DNA of 40,150 nt from Verrucomicrobiales bacterium (GCA_028293375.1 JAQGOY010000265.1:1-40150), one strand, 5' to 3'; positions 1-8,172 are shown, counted from the first letter of the stretch. Notes: a model not told the origin generated them from the letters alone. Program-made: numbers and translations.

Positions 1-177
1 GGACGATAGCGAGTAAGCTCGTTTGTATGTTGTCGTGTCGGGCCAGTATACCGAGATAAACTGCCCTGTGTTGAAATCGACCTCATAACCGTCCGGCCAC
101 TTGAAGCGCAGAGTTTTGGTATCTGGAAGTTCCATGGTGGTCTTTTCGATCACCATCTCGGCAATAATTTTGGCCAT
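1..177 (-). CDS. FAD-binding ferredoxin/flavodoxin reductase-like oxidoreductase, N-terminal part (cut by window edge)
   Basis: Only the first 59 codons are present; the gene runs off the left edge. The frame starts MAKIIAEMVIEKTT and reaches the motif RAYSLSS at residues 53-59, which fits the RxYSxxS flavin-binding motif of the ferredoxin-NADP reductase superfamily. The preceding GQFISVYWP fits the beta-barrel FAD domain of the same family. Such proteins move electrons between NAD(P)H and an iron-sulfur or heme partner; the partner cannot be told from this fragment. It lies 21 bp downstream of the PQQ-like propeller gene on the same strand, so co-transcription is possible. No clear Shine-Dalgarno site precedes the ATG. 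Family assignment is fairly secure, exact function is not. Confidence 0.7.
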   Translation of the reverse strand, partial: MAKIIAEMVIEKTTMELPDTKTLRFKWPDGYEVDFNTGQFISVYWPDTTTYKRAYSLSS

Positions 178-198
178 AGATGTTAAAAGGGGGACAGG

Positions 199-1494
199 TT
201 ACTTCAACATTGCTGTTTTACTGGAAAGATCGAGGCAAACCGCCTCTTTGGTGCTTCTTGCATAAAGACGGCCATTGCTCACCGCAGGAGTGGACCAGCA
301 TTTTCCATCCAGCACGTCCGCGCGGGCTAATTCTTTATAACCGCTGGGACTGGGATCCACCAAAACCACTTCTCCCTTGTCCGAAAGTGCTACCACTGTG
401 TCGCCTGCCAGGATGACCTGGCCTGACCCAAAATTTGGCTGTTCCCATTTCACTTGGCCTGTAAGCAGTTCAACACATTTCATCGGCCCCTTGCCATAAT
501 CCTTAAAGCTAAACATCCCGTAAAGGTACCCGTCTTTGTAAACCGGTGTGCTCCAATGGTTTGCAACTGGTTTGTTGCCTTGCAATCTCCATAATTCCGT
601 AGCATGGAAACCAGTCCCGACTTTTGAAATCTTCGCTGCTGATGCTCCAACTCCGTATCCCGCCGCACAGTAGACGATGTCCCCTCCCACCACTGGCGAT
701 GCCGCCGTCGAAACGCTAAATTTAAACGGATGCCTCCATAAAACTTTTCCACTCTCGGGCACCACCGATACTAACCCACTTTGGGTAAAAAATATAACCT
801 GCCGGGTTCCGAGTATCGTGGCCGCAATCGGGGTGGCGTGGGTCATTTTGTCATCCTCCCCTTTCCAGGCAACTTTCCCTGTTTTCTTATCGAACCCTAG
901 TAATCCTTCCCCAGGGCCTCCCCCGGCTACAAATACAAGGTTTCCTTCTACCAGCGGTGAAGCTGCGTTGTCCCACGTGATATTCCTACCCGCGTGTTTC
1001 GTGATCAAATCTTCGGACCACAGCACTTTTCCGCTTTTCGCATCAAAACATTTCAGGAGCAACTTCGCCCCAAGCGCATAAACTTTGCCGTCATCGTAGG
1101 TCGGTGTCGAACGGGGACCTTCTCCACCGTTATTGTTGGGTTCGCCTGCATTGGCCTGACCGTCGAATTTTACTGGCGTTAAGGGTTGCGCCCAAACTTC
1201 CTTCCCTGTCTTTGCATCTAGAGCGACACATACTTCCTGGTAGGCCCCCTGAATGACCCGACCCACCATCGTGTAAAGATGTCCGCCCCCGAGCGTAAAG
1301 GAGCTAAAACCGTCCGTTGTCGGCGCTTTCCATACCGCCTTCGGTCCTGTTGCAGGCCACTTCTTGGCCACCACATCTTCTGTCGTTCCATCCGTGTGCG
1401 GCCCCCGGTATTGCGGCCAATCTGCTGCTTTCAGCGAAAGTGTCATCCCAACTAGCGTAAAGCCAAGCGCTTTGCGAAGAAATCCCGGTGTCAT
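199..1494 (-). CDS. Secreted PQQ-like beta-propeller repeat protein
   Basis: 431 residues. The first ~23 residues form a signal peptide (basic start, hydrophobic stretch, cleavage near LKAADW). The mature start DWPQYRGPHTDG is the hallmark of a large family of exported PQQ-repeat propellers common in Verrucomicrobia and Planctomycetes. Repeated blades of the type 'G-V-ALDAKTGKEVWAQ', 'CFDAKSGKVLWSE' and 'GFDKKTGKVAWKG' (xDxKTGKxxW) are seen through the chain. The fold resembles BamB and quinoprotein dehydrogenases, but no catalytic residues or CxxCH heme site are visible, so a binding or scaffold role is as likely as an enzyme. It is transcribed away from the oxidase block, sharing the 1495-1691 intergenic region with the cupredoxin gene. 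Confidence 0.82.
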   Translation of the reverse strand: MTPGFLRKALGFTLVGMTLSLKAADWPQYRGPHTDGTTEDVVAKKWPATGPKAVWKAPTTDGFSSFTLGGGHLYTMVGRVIQGAYQEVCVALDAKTGKEVWAQPLTPVKFDGQANAGEPNNNGGEGPRSTPTYDDGKVYALGAKLLLKCFDAKSGKVLWSEDLITKHAGRNITWDNAASPLVEGNLVFVAGGGPGEGLLGFDKKTGKVAWKGEDDKMTHATPIAATILGTRQVIFFTQSGLVSVVPESGKVLWRHPFKFSVSTAASPVVGGDIVYCAAGYGVGASAAKISKVGTGFHATELWRLQGNKPVANHWSTPVYKDGYLYGMFSFKDYGKGPMKCVELLTGQVKWEQPNFGSGQVILAGDTVVALSDKGEVVLVDPSPSGYKELARADVLDGKCWSTPAVSNGRLYARSTKEAVCLDLSSKTAMLK

Positions 1495-1627
1495 GCGAAG
1501 AGTGCTATACTACTCCGTGGGGAATCGCAATTAATTCCTGATCGATTTCCACTTTTTTAGCAGGGCAGGGAAGGGGCAATCGAATAGTTACCTCCCCCTC
1601 GTTGTCCAATGGACGTAATAAACAGCT

Positions 1628-1643
1628 TGTGAAAAATTTCACA
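1628..1643. promoter_or_regulatory. Candidate CRP/FNR-family operator (TGTGA-N6-TCACA)
   Basis: The sequence TTGTGAAAAATTTCACAA at 1627-1644 is a perfect inverted repeat and contains the exact CRP core TGTGA, six bases, TCACA. It lies about 48 bp upstream of the chosen start of the cupredoxin gene and about 135 bp upstream of the divergent propeller gene. Seen directly: the palindrome. Inferred: binding by a CRP-type regulator, placed to act on the oxidase block or the propeller gene. No regulator gene of that family is in the window. Confidence 0.45.
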
Positions 1644-1691
1644 AAGTTCTTGATCGCTCGAAAATGCAATGTTAGCTTCAACCCACTTTTT

Positions 1692-2414
1692 ATGAATAAA
1701 TGTCTTTTCTACTCTGCTGCCGTCCTGGGTCTTGCTGCCTCTTTGCAGTCTCTTTCCGCTGCTGATTTGGTCGGTAAGGTCACCCTCAAAGGCACTGCCC
1801 CTGCCGAATTGGCCATGACCACCGTTAATGCAGATAAAGTTTGTGGCAAAATGCACGACCAGCCTGTCTTTACCCGCCACTACGTTGTCGGTCAGGGCAG
1901 CGGTTTGGGAAATGTTTTTGTTTATGTCACCGCCGGTGTCGATGCCAAGAGCGTTCCACCAGCTGCTGAAAAAGCGCCTGAAATTCTCGACCAAAAGGGC
2001 TGTCTTTATTACCCCTATGTGATGGGCATACGCACTGGCCAGAAGCTCACCATCAAAAATTCGGATCCCGTTCTCCACAACGTCCATTCTCAACCAAAAG
2101 AGAACAAGGAATTCAACTTCGCCCAGCCTCTGCAAAATCAGGAAAGCGAAAAGTCCTTCACCGTTCCAGAAGTGCTCGTGAAAATGAAATGCGACGTTCA
2201 TAATTGGATGTTCGCTTACATTGGCGTTGTGGATCACCCTTACTTCGCTGTCACCGACAAGGATGGAAATTTTAAAATCTCCGGTCTGCCCCCCGGCAAA
2301 TACACCGTGGAAGCAGTTCATATGAAGGCCGGTAAGAAATCCGCCGAAGTCACCATGGCTGCTGATGGCGGCAAGGCTGCCTTCGAACTCGAAGCCCCTG
2401 CTGCTGCTAAATAA
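1692..2414 (+). CDS. Exported cupredoxin-like protein with carboxypeptidase-regulatory-like tail
   Basis: 240 residues from the ATG at 1692, chosen because it opens a clean signal peptide (MNKCLFYSAAVLGLAASLQS, cleavage near LSAAD); an in-frame ATG 90 bases earlier would bury it. Residues ~100-180 look like a cupredoxin domain: a His at 129 or 132 (VLHNVHS) and the cluster CDVHNWM (Cys167, His170, Met173) match the C-x2-H-x2-M ligand pattern of type 1 copper sites. The tail (FAVTDKDGNFKISGLPPGKY) is a carboxypeptidase-regulatory/Cna-B-like beta sandwich. It heads the heme A/oxidase block, so an electron-transfer or copper-handling role in the periplasm is a reasonable inference. A strong terminator follows, separating it from ctaA. 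Confidence 0.75.
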   Translation: MNKCLFYSAAVLGLAASLQSLSAADLVGKVTLKGTAPAELAMTTVNADKVCGKMHDQPVFTRHYVVGQGSGLGNVFVYVTAGVDAKSVPPAAEKAPEILDQKGCLYYPYVMGIRTGQKLTIKNSDPVLHNVHSQPKENKEFNFAQPLQNQESEKSFTVPEVLVKMKCDVHNWMFAYIGVVDHPYFAVTDKDGNFKISGLPPGKYTVEAVHMKAGKKSAEVTMAADGGKAAFELEAPAAAK

Positions 2415-2430
2415 TCCTTTTGAAGTTCAC

Positions 2431-2468
2431 AGCCGCTGCGATTTCTTCGCAGCGGCTTCTTTGTTTCA
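2431..2468 (+). terminator. Intrinsic terminator after the cupredoxin gene
   Basis: A perfect 11 bp stem, AGCCGCTGCGA (2431-2441) with TCGCAGCGGCT (2447-2457), closes a 5-base loop and is followed by a T-rich run (TCTTTGTTT). It begins 17 bases after the stop codon, the classic position. Confidence 0.88.
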
Positions 2469-2513
2469 AAAATCCGCTTCGTTCCCGTTTTTATTCGTGC
2501 TAAGTTGAAGGTT

Positions 2514-3575
2514 ATGCAGTCAGGCAAATCCCAGGCATGGTTAACCCGGTTTCTTTTCCTGAACGCCATTCTGACTTTTTTTCTTGTCAGTCTCGGCGGA
2601 AAAGTCACCAGCATGGGGGTTGGCATGTCCGTTCCGGATTGGCCCCAAAGTTACGGATACAACATGTTTTTCTTCCCTTTTGACAAGTGGCTGGGACCCG
2701 GGGCAGGGGGTGTGTTCTTCGAGCATTCCCACCGGCTTCTCGCTTCTCTTGTTGGCTTATTCAGCATCATCGCCGCCCTTTGGGTTGCTTTTGCCGAAAC
2801 ACGATTTTGGATGAAAGTCATGGCCTTTCTCGCTCTTTTCTCCGTTGCTTTTCAGGGTCTTCTCGGTGGACTGCGCGTTGTCCTGGATAAGTATAATCTT
2901 GGCATGGAATTTGGCCTTACTCACGCCACTTTCGCTCAACTCTTTTTTTCCCTCGTTTGCGCCCTTGTCCTTTTTCGTTCCAATTGGTGGCGCAATGCCT
3001 CCCCTCATCCTCGCGCAGCTTCGCTCCGCCCCTGGATTCTTGCCACCTGCTGCATTATTTTCGTCCAGCTCACTGTCGCCGCCACCATGAGGCATCAGCA
3101 TGCTGGCCTTGCTGTTACTGATTTTCCTTTGGCTTACGGAAAAATCATTCCTTCCATTTCCCCCGCCGCCATCGCCAGTTACAACTCCAGCCGCATCGAG
3201 ATTTCTGATTCCAATCCCATCACTGCTTCCGCCGTGGTTCTTCACATGATCCACCGCCTTCTCGCTCTTGTCATCGTCGGTTTGATCGCCACCTGCGCGC
3301 TCAAGTCTCGCTCCATCCTCGGTTCTTCCCATAAAATCACAGTTTATAATTTCTTATGGCTGGGACTCGTTGCCCTCCAATTTTGTCTGGGAATCGCCAC
3401 CGTTCTCACCGGAAAATCGGCGGATATTGCCACTGCCCACGTCGCTGTTGGGAGTTTGACCCTCATGACTGGCGCTTTGCTTTCCATGGGTTGTTACCGA
3501 ATAACCTCCCCGCGCACTGCCCTTAACCTGCGTCCAGCACCCCGAATGCAATCCGCCTCTTCCCAGCTCGCATAA
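2514..3575 (+). CDS. ctaA: Heme A synthase (COX15/CtaA family)
   Basis: 353 residues from ATG 2514 (a TTG three codons upstream is possible; GAAGG sits just before the ATG). An integral membrane enzyme that oxidises the heme O methyl group to give heme A for cytochrome oxidase. About eight hydrophobic segments are visible. The paired histidine motifs of the family are all present: EHSHR in the first half, HATFAQ, then RHQHAG, HMIHR and AHVAVG in the second half. The N-terminal half carries the signature GMSVPDWPQSYG, repeated more loosely as GLAVTDFPLAYG in the second half, reflecting the internal duplication of the family. The next gene, ctaB, starts 3 bases after the stop and makes the heme O substrate, so the pair is very likely an operon. 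Confidence 0.92.
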   Translation: MQSGKSQAWLTRFLFLNAILTFFLVSLGGKVTSMGVGMSVPDWPQSYGYNMFFFPFDKWLGPGAGGVFFEHSHRLLASLVGLFSIIAALWVAFAETRFWMKVMAFLALFSVAFQGLLGGLRVVLDKYNLGMEFGLTHATFAQLFFSLVCALVLFRSNWWRNASPHPRAASLRPWILATCCIIFVQLTVAATMRHQHAGLAVTDFPLAYGKIIPSISPAAIASYNSSRIEISDSNPITASAVVLHMIHRLLALVIVGLIATCALKSRSILGSSHKITVYNFLWLGLVALQFCLGIATVLTGKSADIATAHVAVGSLTLMTGALLSMGCYRITSPRTALNLRPAPRMQSASSQLA

Positions 3576-3578
3576 TTC

Positions 3579-4481
3579 ATGAAAGTTGAAGCCGAACATA
3601 TTCCGATCGAATCCGTGCAAGCCCCCGCAGCGCACTCCATCCTCCTCGATTTATTCAAGGCGCGCCTCACGCTCCTGGTGTTGCTCACCACCCTCGTCGG
3701 CTTTTATCTCGGGAAGACCGGTCCTACCGACTACTTGTATCTTTTTCACGTCATGTTCGGCACGGCTCTCTTGGCCAGTGGCGCCGCTGCCCTTAATCAA
3801 TACATCGAGCGCAATCACGATGCTTTGATGAAACGCACCGAAACTCGTCCTATCCCAGCCGGCCATCTTACCCCCGCCACTGTCCTTCTTCTCGGTGTCG
3901 CCATCTCGGCTGGTGGACTTCTCTATTTGCTTTGGATGGTGAACCCTCTCACCGCATTCCTTGGCATGCTCACTATCGCCAGCTATTTGTTTGTCTACAC
4001 CCCATTGAAGAGAGTCACATCTCTCAACACTATCATCGGCGCTATTCCCGGTGCTTTGCCTCCTTTGATGGGTTGGACCGCTGCCACTGATCGAATTCAA
4101 ATGGGGGGTTGGATTCTTTTTGCCATTCTTTTCTTCTGGCAATTACCCCATTTCCTGGCCATCGCCTGGATGTACCGCGAAGAATACGCCAAAGGCGGGT
4201 TCGTCATGCTGCCCCTGGTTGATCCGGATGGTGAACGCACCGGTCGCAGCGCGGTGAGTCACACCCTTGGACTCATCCCTGTCAGTCTCTCGCTTTATTA
4301 CTACCAGGTGGCTGGCGAAATATATCTTTTGGGAGCAACCTTGCTTGGTATTAGTTTTCTTTATTTTGCTGTTCAGTTTTCCCGAAAACTTACGATTTCA
4401 AGCGCAAAACGTCTCTTTTTTGCCTCCATTCTGTATCTTCCTTTGTTACTCATTTTAATGGTACTGAACAAGAAGATGTAG
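3579..4481 (+). CDS. ctaB: Protoheme IX farnesyltransferase (heme O synthase)
   Basis: 300 residues, typical for the family. This UbiA-type membrane prenyltransferase joins farnesyl diphosphate to heme B to give heme O. The first aspartate-rich motif is NHDALMKRTETRP (N-x-D-x2-M-x-R-T), the usual prenyl-diphosphate/Mg site; the segment VTSLNTIIGAIPGALPPLMG and the PHFLAIAWMYREEY block are strongly conserved in CtaB proteins. About nine membrane helices can be counted. It follows ctaA by three bases, while ctaD follows after ~110 bp containing a possible promoter. Confidence is high because motifs, length and neighbours agree. Confidence 0.95.
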   Translation: MKVEAEHIPIESVQAPAAHSILLDLFKARLTLLVLLTTLVGFYLGKTGPTDYLYLFHVMFGTALLASGAAALNQYIERNHDALMKRTETRPIPAGHLTPATVLLLGVAISAGGLLYLLWMVNPLTAFLGMLTIASYLFVYTPLKRVTSLNTIIGAIPGALPPLMGWTAATDRIQMGGWILFAILFFWQLPHFLAIAWMYREEYAKGGFVMLPLVDPDGERTGRSAVSHTLGLIPVSLSLYYYQVAGEIYLLGATLLGISFLYFAVQFSRKLTISSAKRLFFASILYLPLLLILMVLNKKM

Positions 4482-4507
4482 TTTGTTTAAGAAAACTTAT
4501 TCTGCCG

Positions 4508-4536
4508 TTGACACTAGCCTGAGTGGGTCGTTAACT
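4508..4536 (+). promoter_or_regulatory. Possible sigma70-type promoter for the oxidase subunit genes
   Basis: TTGACA at 4508-4513 is a perfect -35 box; 17 bases later TTAACT (4531-4536) is a weak -10 match (3 of 6). It lies ~58 bp before the ctaD start in the only sizeable gap between ctaB and ctaD. The -35 is seen directly; promoter activity is inferred. Confidence 0.35.
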
Positions 4537-4593
4537 AGACGCTCCATTTTCGATAAAAATGGTTAGTCGGCCGAAAAAACTGATAGAGAAGCC

Positions 4594-6441
4594 ATGCAGT
4601 CAAAATCTCACGATACACATCAACACGTCGATCAGTCTCATGGGCATGATCATCACCATGAAGAACTTGGTTTCTGGAAGAAATACATTTTCTCCACGGA
4701 CCATAAGGTCATCGGGATTCAGTACGGTATTACTGCGCTCGCTTTCCTCTTTTTCGGGTTCACTCTCATGATGGTGATGCGCTGGCAATTGGCTTACCCA
4801 GGTAAAGCTGTTCCCATCGTCGGCGGTCTCCTCCAAAAACTTTTGGGCGAGGAAATGGTCGGCAAAGACGCCCTCGGTCATATCGGCGTCATTTCCCCTG
4901 ACCTCTACAACTCCTTCGGAGCCATGCACGGAACCATCATGGTCTTCCTTGCCATTGTGCCTTTGGCCTTCGGTGCCTTCGGTAACTTTGTCACTCCTTT
5001 GCAAATCGGCGCGCCGGATATGGCCTTCCCTCGATTGAACATGGCCAGTTATCAGGCTTATTTCCTCGGCGGCGTTGTCATGTTTTGCAGCTTTTTTATT
5101 CCTGGAGGTGCGGCCAAGTCCGGGTGGACTTCCTACTCGCCTCTCGCCACGGTGAGTGATCTTGGCCATCGACCTAACGGCCAAACCTTTTGGCTGATCG
5201 GCATGGTCTTGCTCATCAGCTCTTCTCTTCTCGGCGCTGTCAATTTCATCACCACCATCATCCAACTTCGAACCAAAGGTTTGAACTGGATGCGTCTCCC
5301 TTTCTTCGTTTGGGCTCAGTTCGTCACCGGCTTCCTTCTGCTCCTCGCATTTCCTCCTCTCGAAGCAGCAGGTATTTTGCAGTTGATGGATAATTTGCTC
5401 GGCACCAGTTTCTTCCTTCCAAGTGGCCTCGTCGTTGCCGGCAAAGCGCTCGGAGTCAGCGGCGGTGGAAGTCCGCTTCTCTGGCAGCACCTTTTCTGGT
5501 TCCTGGGGCATCCTGAAGTTTACGTCCTCATCCTTCCGGGTATGGGTATCGTTTGCGAAATTCTCTGCAACAATTCTCGGAAACCTGTCTGGGGCTATAA
5601 ATCAAAAGTTTATTCCGCGCTCGCCATCGGTTTTATCTCTTTCATCGTCTGGGCTCACCATATGTATTTGACGGGTATGGGAACGAAGATCTCCACTTTC
5701 TTCCAAACCACCACCATGATCATTTCCATCCCCTCCGTGATCATCCTGACCTGTTTCTTTATCACTCTGTGGGGCGGTTCCATCCGCTTTAACACCCCCA
5801 TGCTGTTCGCTCTGGCCTTCCTGCCCATGTTCGGTATCGGCGGTCTTACCGGTCTGCCACTTGGTTTCAACGCCAGTGACATCGCCCTTCACGATTCTTA
5901 TTACGTCATTGCCCACTTCCATTACGTTGTCGCTCCGGGAACCATTTTCGCTTTGTTTGCCGGCGTCTACTTCTGGTTTCCAAAGGCCACCGGCCGTATG
6001 ATGAACGAGTTCTGGGGCAAAGTTCACTTCACCTTCTCCTTCCTGTTCATGAACCTTGTTTTCATGCCCATGTTCTTCCAGGGTTTGGCCGGTATGTCCC
6101 GTCGTATGTATGACGGTGGCGCCACTTACTCTCTCGCTTCGAACCCGGATTCCATTGCTGCTCTCAGCTCCTCCGTCATTGGTTTGAACAAGTACATCAC
6201 TCATGCCGCTTACGGCCTCGCCCTCGCTCAGATTCCTTTCATCATCAACTTCTTCTGGAGCATCAAAAAAGGGAAGAAGGTCACTTCAGATAATCCGTGG
6301 AACGCCACCACTCTGGATTGGCAGACACCCACTCCTCCTCCTCACGGCAATTTCGCCACGGAACCGGAAGTTTTCCGCGGTCCTTACGAATACAGCGTGC
6401 CAGGACATCCCACTGACTTTACTCCTCAAAATCAGAAATAA
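4594..6441 (+). CDS. ctaD: Cytochrome c oxidase subunit I
   Basis: 615 residues, the catalytic heme-copper subunit. Ligands are all visible: His112 (MHGTIMVF, low-spin heme), GHPEVY at 305-310 giving the CuB His306, the proton-channel Glu308 and the cross-linked Tyr310, the CuB pair His355-His356 (AHHMYLTGM), and HFH at 441-443 (high-spin and low-spin heme ligands) inside LHDSYYVIAHFHYV. Glu in HPEVY places it in the A-type oxidases. The N terminus before STDHK is unusually His-rich (HDTHQHVDQSHGHDHHH, residues 6-22), which could bind metal. About twelve membrane helices are seen. It is followed by subunits III, IV and II; subunit II is last rather than first as in many operons. Confidence 0.97.
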   Translation: MQSKSHDTHQHVDQSHGHDHHHEELGFWKKYIFSTDHKVIGIQYGITALAFLFFGFTLMMVMRWQLAYPGKAVPIVGGLLQKLLGEEMVGKDALGHIGVISPDLYNSFGAMHGTIMVFLAIVPLAFGAFGNFVTPLQIGAPDMAFPRLNMASYQAYFLGGVVMFCSFFIPGGAAKSGWTSYSPLATVSDLGHRPNGQTFWLIGMVLLISSSLLGAVNFITTIIQLRTKGLNWMRLPFFVWAQFVTGFLLLLAFPPLEAAGILQLMDNLLGTSFFLPSGLVVAGKALGVSGGGSPLLWQHLFWFLGHPEVYVLILPGMGIVCEILCNNSRKPVWGYKSKVYSALAIGFISFIVWAHHMYLTGMGTKISTFFQTTTMIISIPSVIILTCFFITLWGGSIRFNTPMLFALAFLPMFGIGGLTGLPLGFNASDIALHDSYYVIAHFHYVVAPGTIFALFAGVYFWFPKATGRMMNEFWGKVHFTFSFLFMNLVFMPMFFQGLAGMSRRMYDGGATYSLASNPDSIAALSSSVIGLNKYITHAAYGLALAQIPFIINFFWSIKKGKKVTSDNPWNATTLDWQTPTPPPHGNFATEPEVFRGPYEYSVPGHPTDFTPQNQK

Positions 6442-6448
6442 TTAGAAC

Positions 6449-7348
6449 ATGGACATTCCATACACAGTCAAACCACGTCCGGACACAGGCCTTTATAATG
6501 CCAAGGTTGGCATTTGGTTATTCCTCGCTTCCGAAGTCATGCTCTTCGGCGCTCTTTTCTCCTCTTACATCCTCCTCAGGGTGGGAGCTGAAAAACTGGA
6601 ATGGCCTCACGGCGTTCTCAATGTTTACATCGGAACTTTCAACACCTTCGTCCTTATTTCATCCAGTATCACCGTCGTCATGGCGTGGGCTAGTTTGAAA
6701 ATGAACAACTTCCGGAATTTTAAAATATTCCAGGGCCTCACCATCATGTGCGCCTTCTTGTTCCTGGGCGTCAAATCTTACGAATATTCCGAGAAGTTTA
6801 AGCATTACACCCTCGTCCTCAAAGATGGCCGCAACATGACCGGTCACGTCGAAGTCAATGGCAAAACCGCCTTCTTCCTGAACGATGTCAAATTAAATGC
6901 CAAGGGTCATGAAATTCCCGAGTTCACTTTCCATCCCGATCCAGTTAATGCCATCTCCAACATCCCTCTCGAAAAAACCGAGCCGACTGCTGGTAAAGGC
7001 GAAGCCGCAAAGGGAGAAGCCAAAACTGAACCTGCCCATGAAACTCACGCCGAAGCGGGTGCCGCTCATCATGAGGCCATGGTCATTAAGAGCAGCGATG
7101 TCAAACGTCTCTCCGCTTTCGTTCCTGCTCACAGCACCTATTTCGGCATCTACTTCTGCATCACCGGTCTTCACGGGTTGCACGTGTTAGGTGGCGCCAT
7201 CGTCATGTTTTACTTCTGGATGCCCGGCAGCAAAATGTGGCGCACCGAGCCCGAACGTTTCATCAATCGTATCGAAGTTTCCGGTTTGTTCTGGCACTTC
7301 GTTGACTTGGTTTGGATCTTCCTGTTCCCTGTGCTTTATCTTTTGTAA
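6449..7348 (+). CDS. ctaE: Cytochrome c oxidase subunit III with an inserted hydrophilic domain
   Basis: 299 residues. The N-terminal helices (KVGIWLFLASEVMLFGALFSSY) and the C-terminal block (YFGIYFCITGLHGLHVLGG, then FWHFVDLVWIFLFP) are standard subunit III. Between them, residues ~119-226 form an extra soluble stretch of roughly 100 residues: first a small beta-like part (LVLKDGRNMTGHVEVNGKTA), then a Lys/Glu/Ala/His-rich low-complexity part with HETHAEAGAAHHE. Most bacterial homologues have only a short loop here. The gene begins 7 bp after ctaD and ends 4 bp before the subunit IV gene, so they are co-transcribed. Function as subunit III is secure; the role of the insert is unknown. Confidence 0.93.
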   Translation: MDIPYTVKPRPDTGLYNAKVGIWLFLASEVMLFGALFSSYILLRVGAEKLEWPHGVLNVYIGTFNTFVLISSSITVVMAWASLKMNNFRNFKIFQGLTIMCAFLFLGVKSYEYSEKFKHYTLVLKDGRNMTGHVEVNGKTAFFLNDVKLNAKGHEIPEFTFHPDPVNAISNIPLEKTEPTAGKGEAAKGEAKTEPAHETHAEAGAAHHEAMVIKSSDVKRLSAFVPAHSTYFGIYFCITGLHGLHVLGGAIVMFYFWMPGSKMWRTEPERFINRIEVSGLFWHFVDLVWIFLFPVLYLL

Positions 7349-7352
7349 TTCT

Positions 7353-7706
7353 ATGAGCGATCATTCTCATTCTGATTCACACGCGCACGACTCTCACGAC
7401 GGTCACGATGTCTCCAAGGACCTCAAGAAGTACATCGCTGTCTTCGTGGCCTTGCTGGTCGGCACGGTCATCACCGTTGGGGTTTCTTTTCTCCACATCC
7501 CCAATATCGCCCTGGCCATCACCATCGCCTTGTTCATCGCCAGCGTTAAAGCCTTTCTGGTTGCCGGTTGGTTCATGCATCTGATTTCAGAAAAGAAAAT
7601 GGTCTATTCGATCCTAATCGCCACCGTTTTCTTTTTCGTGGCTCTCATGTATCTTACTATCTGGTCAATGGAGCCAAATAATTTGATCCATTATCAGAAT
7701 AAATAA
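7353..7706 (+). CDS. ctaF: Cytochrome c oxidase subunit IV-like membrane protein
   Basis: 117 residues starting MSDHSHSDSH at 7353, 4 bases after the ctaE stop. The first ~20 residues are His/Asp/Ser-rich (HSHSDSHAHDSHDGH), followed by three hydrophobic helices: KYIAVFVALLVGTVITVGVS, ALAITIALFIASVKAFLVAG with the family-typical 'SVKAFLVAGWFMHL', and ILIATVFFFVALMYLTIW. This matches the bacterial prokaryotic subunit IV family, a small accessory subunit of the oxidase. Its stop overlaps the next start (TAATG), so translation is likely coupled. An in-frame ATG further upstream lies inside ctaE and is not credible. Confidence 0.88.
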   Translation: MSDHSHSDSHAHDSHDGHDVSKDLKKYIAVFVALLVGTVITVGVSFLHIPNIALAITIALFIASVKAFLVAGWFMHLISEKKMVYSILIATVFFFVALMYLTIWSMEPNNLIHYQNK

Positions 7707-7912
7707 TGTCCCTCAAAGCGATCCATATTGTTTTTGTCGTTTGTTCAGTCCTTCTCGCCCTGTTCTTTGGCGGTTGGGAGGCCAACGCTTTTCTGCAAAC
7801 CCACGCTCGGGGCAGCTTGCTGCTCAGCCTCGGCTCCTTTGCTTCCGCAGTCCTTTTGCTCATCTACGGCAAGGCAGTGCTTAAAAAATTAAAACATATC
7901 AGTTATCTATGA
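7706..7912 (+). CDS. Small two-helix membrane protein in the oxidase operon
   Basis: 68 residues, start overlapping the ctaF stop (TAATG) and stop overlapping the next start (ATGA). Two hydrophobic segments are visible: IHIVFVVCSVLLALFFGGWEA and SLLLSLGSFASAVLLLIYGKA, with a basic C terminus (KKLKH). No known domain is recognised. The tight overlaps on both sides show that it belongs to the oxidase operon; a small accessory subunit or assembly factor is the natural inference, without direct proof. Confidence 0.75.
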   Translation: MSLKAIHIVFVVCSVLLALFFGGWEANAFLQTHARGSLLLSLGSFASAVLLLIYGKAVLKKLKHISYL

Positions 7913-8172
7913 GAAAGTTACGATCCTTTTTCATTCTCCTCCTTGCCTTTGCGCTTTTGGTGGCATCTTCCTCCAGCGCTCAGGCCTGCGCTGCCTGTTT
8001 TGGAAAATCGGATTCTACCATGGCTAAAGGGATGAATATGGGCATCTTCGCTCTTTTGATTGTTGTCGTTGGTGTTCTTTCCAGCTTCTTTTGCGCTGGC
8101 GTCTACTTTGTCAGGCGGGCATCCCAATACGCAGCAGCCCAGCAATCCCTCGAACTTTCACAGAATTCTTAA
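7909..8172 (+). CDS. Small membrane protein with CxxC motif, oxidase operon
   Basis: 87 residues, overlapping the previous gene by ATGA. It has a signal-like N-terminal helix (FFILLLAFALLVASSSSAQA), then the motif CAACFGKSD, then a second helix (GIFALLIVVVGVLSSFFCAG) and a short polar tail. The CAAC pair would face the outside of the inner membrane after cleavage or insertion and could hold copper or a disulfide; this is inference. No named family is recognised. The gene lies 6 bp before ctaC, so it is part of the oxidase operon. Confidence 0.75.
   Translation: MRKLRSFFILLLAFALLVASSSSAQACAACFGKSDSTMAKGMNMGIFALLIVVVGVLSSFFCAGVYFVRRASQYAAAQQSLELSQNS

Noticed and set aside
4600-5511. Long minus-strand open frame opposite ctaD
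   Set aside because: It is an antisense shadow of the strongly conserved oxidase gene, with a composition rich in charged residues and no domain.
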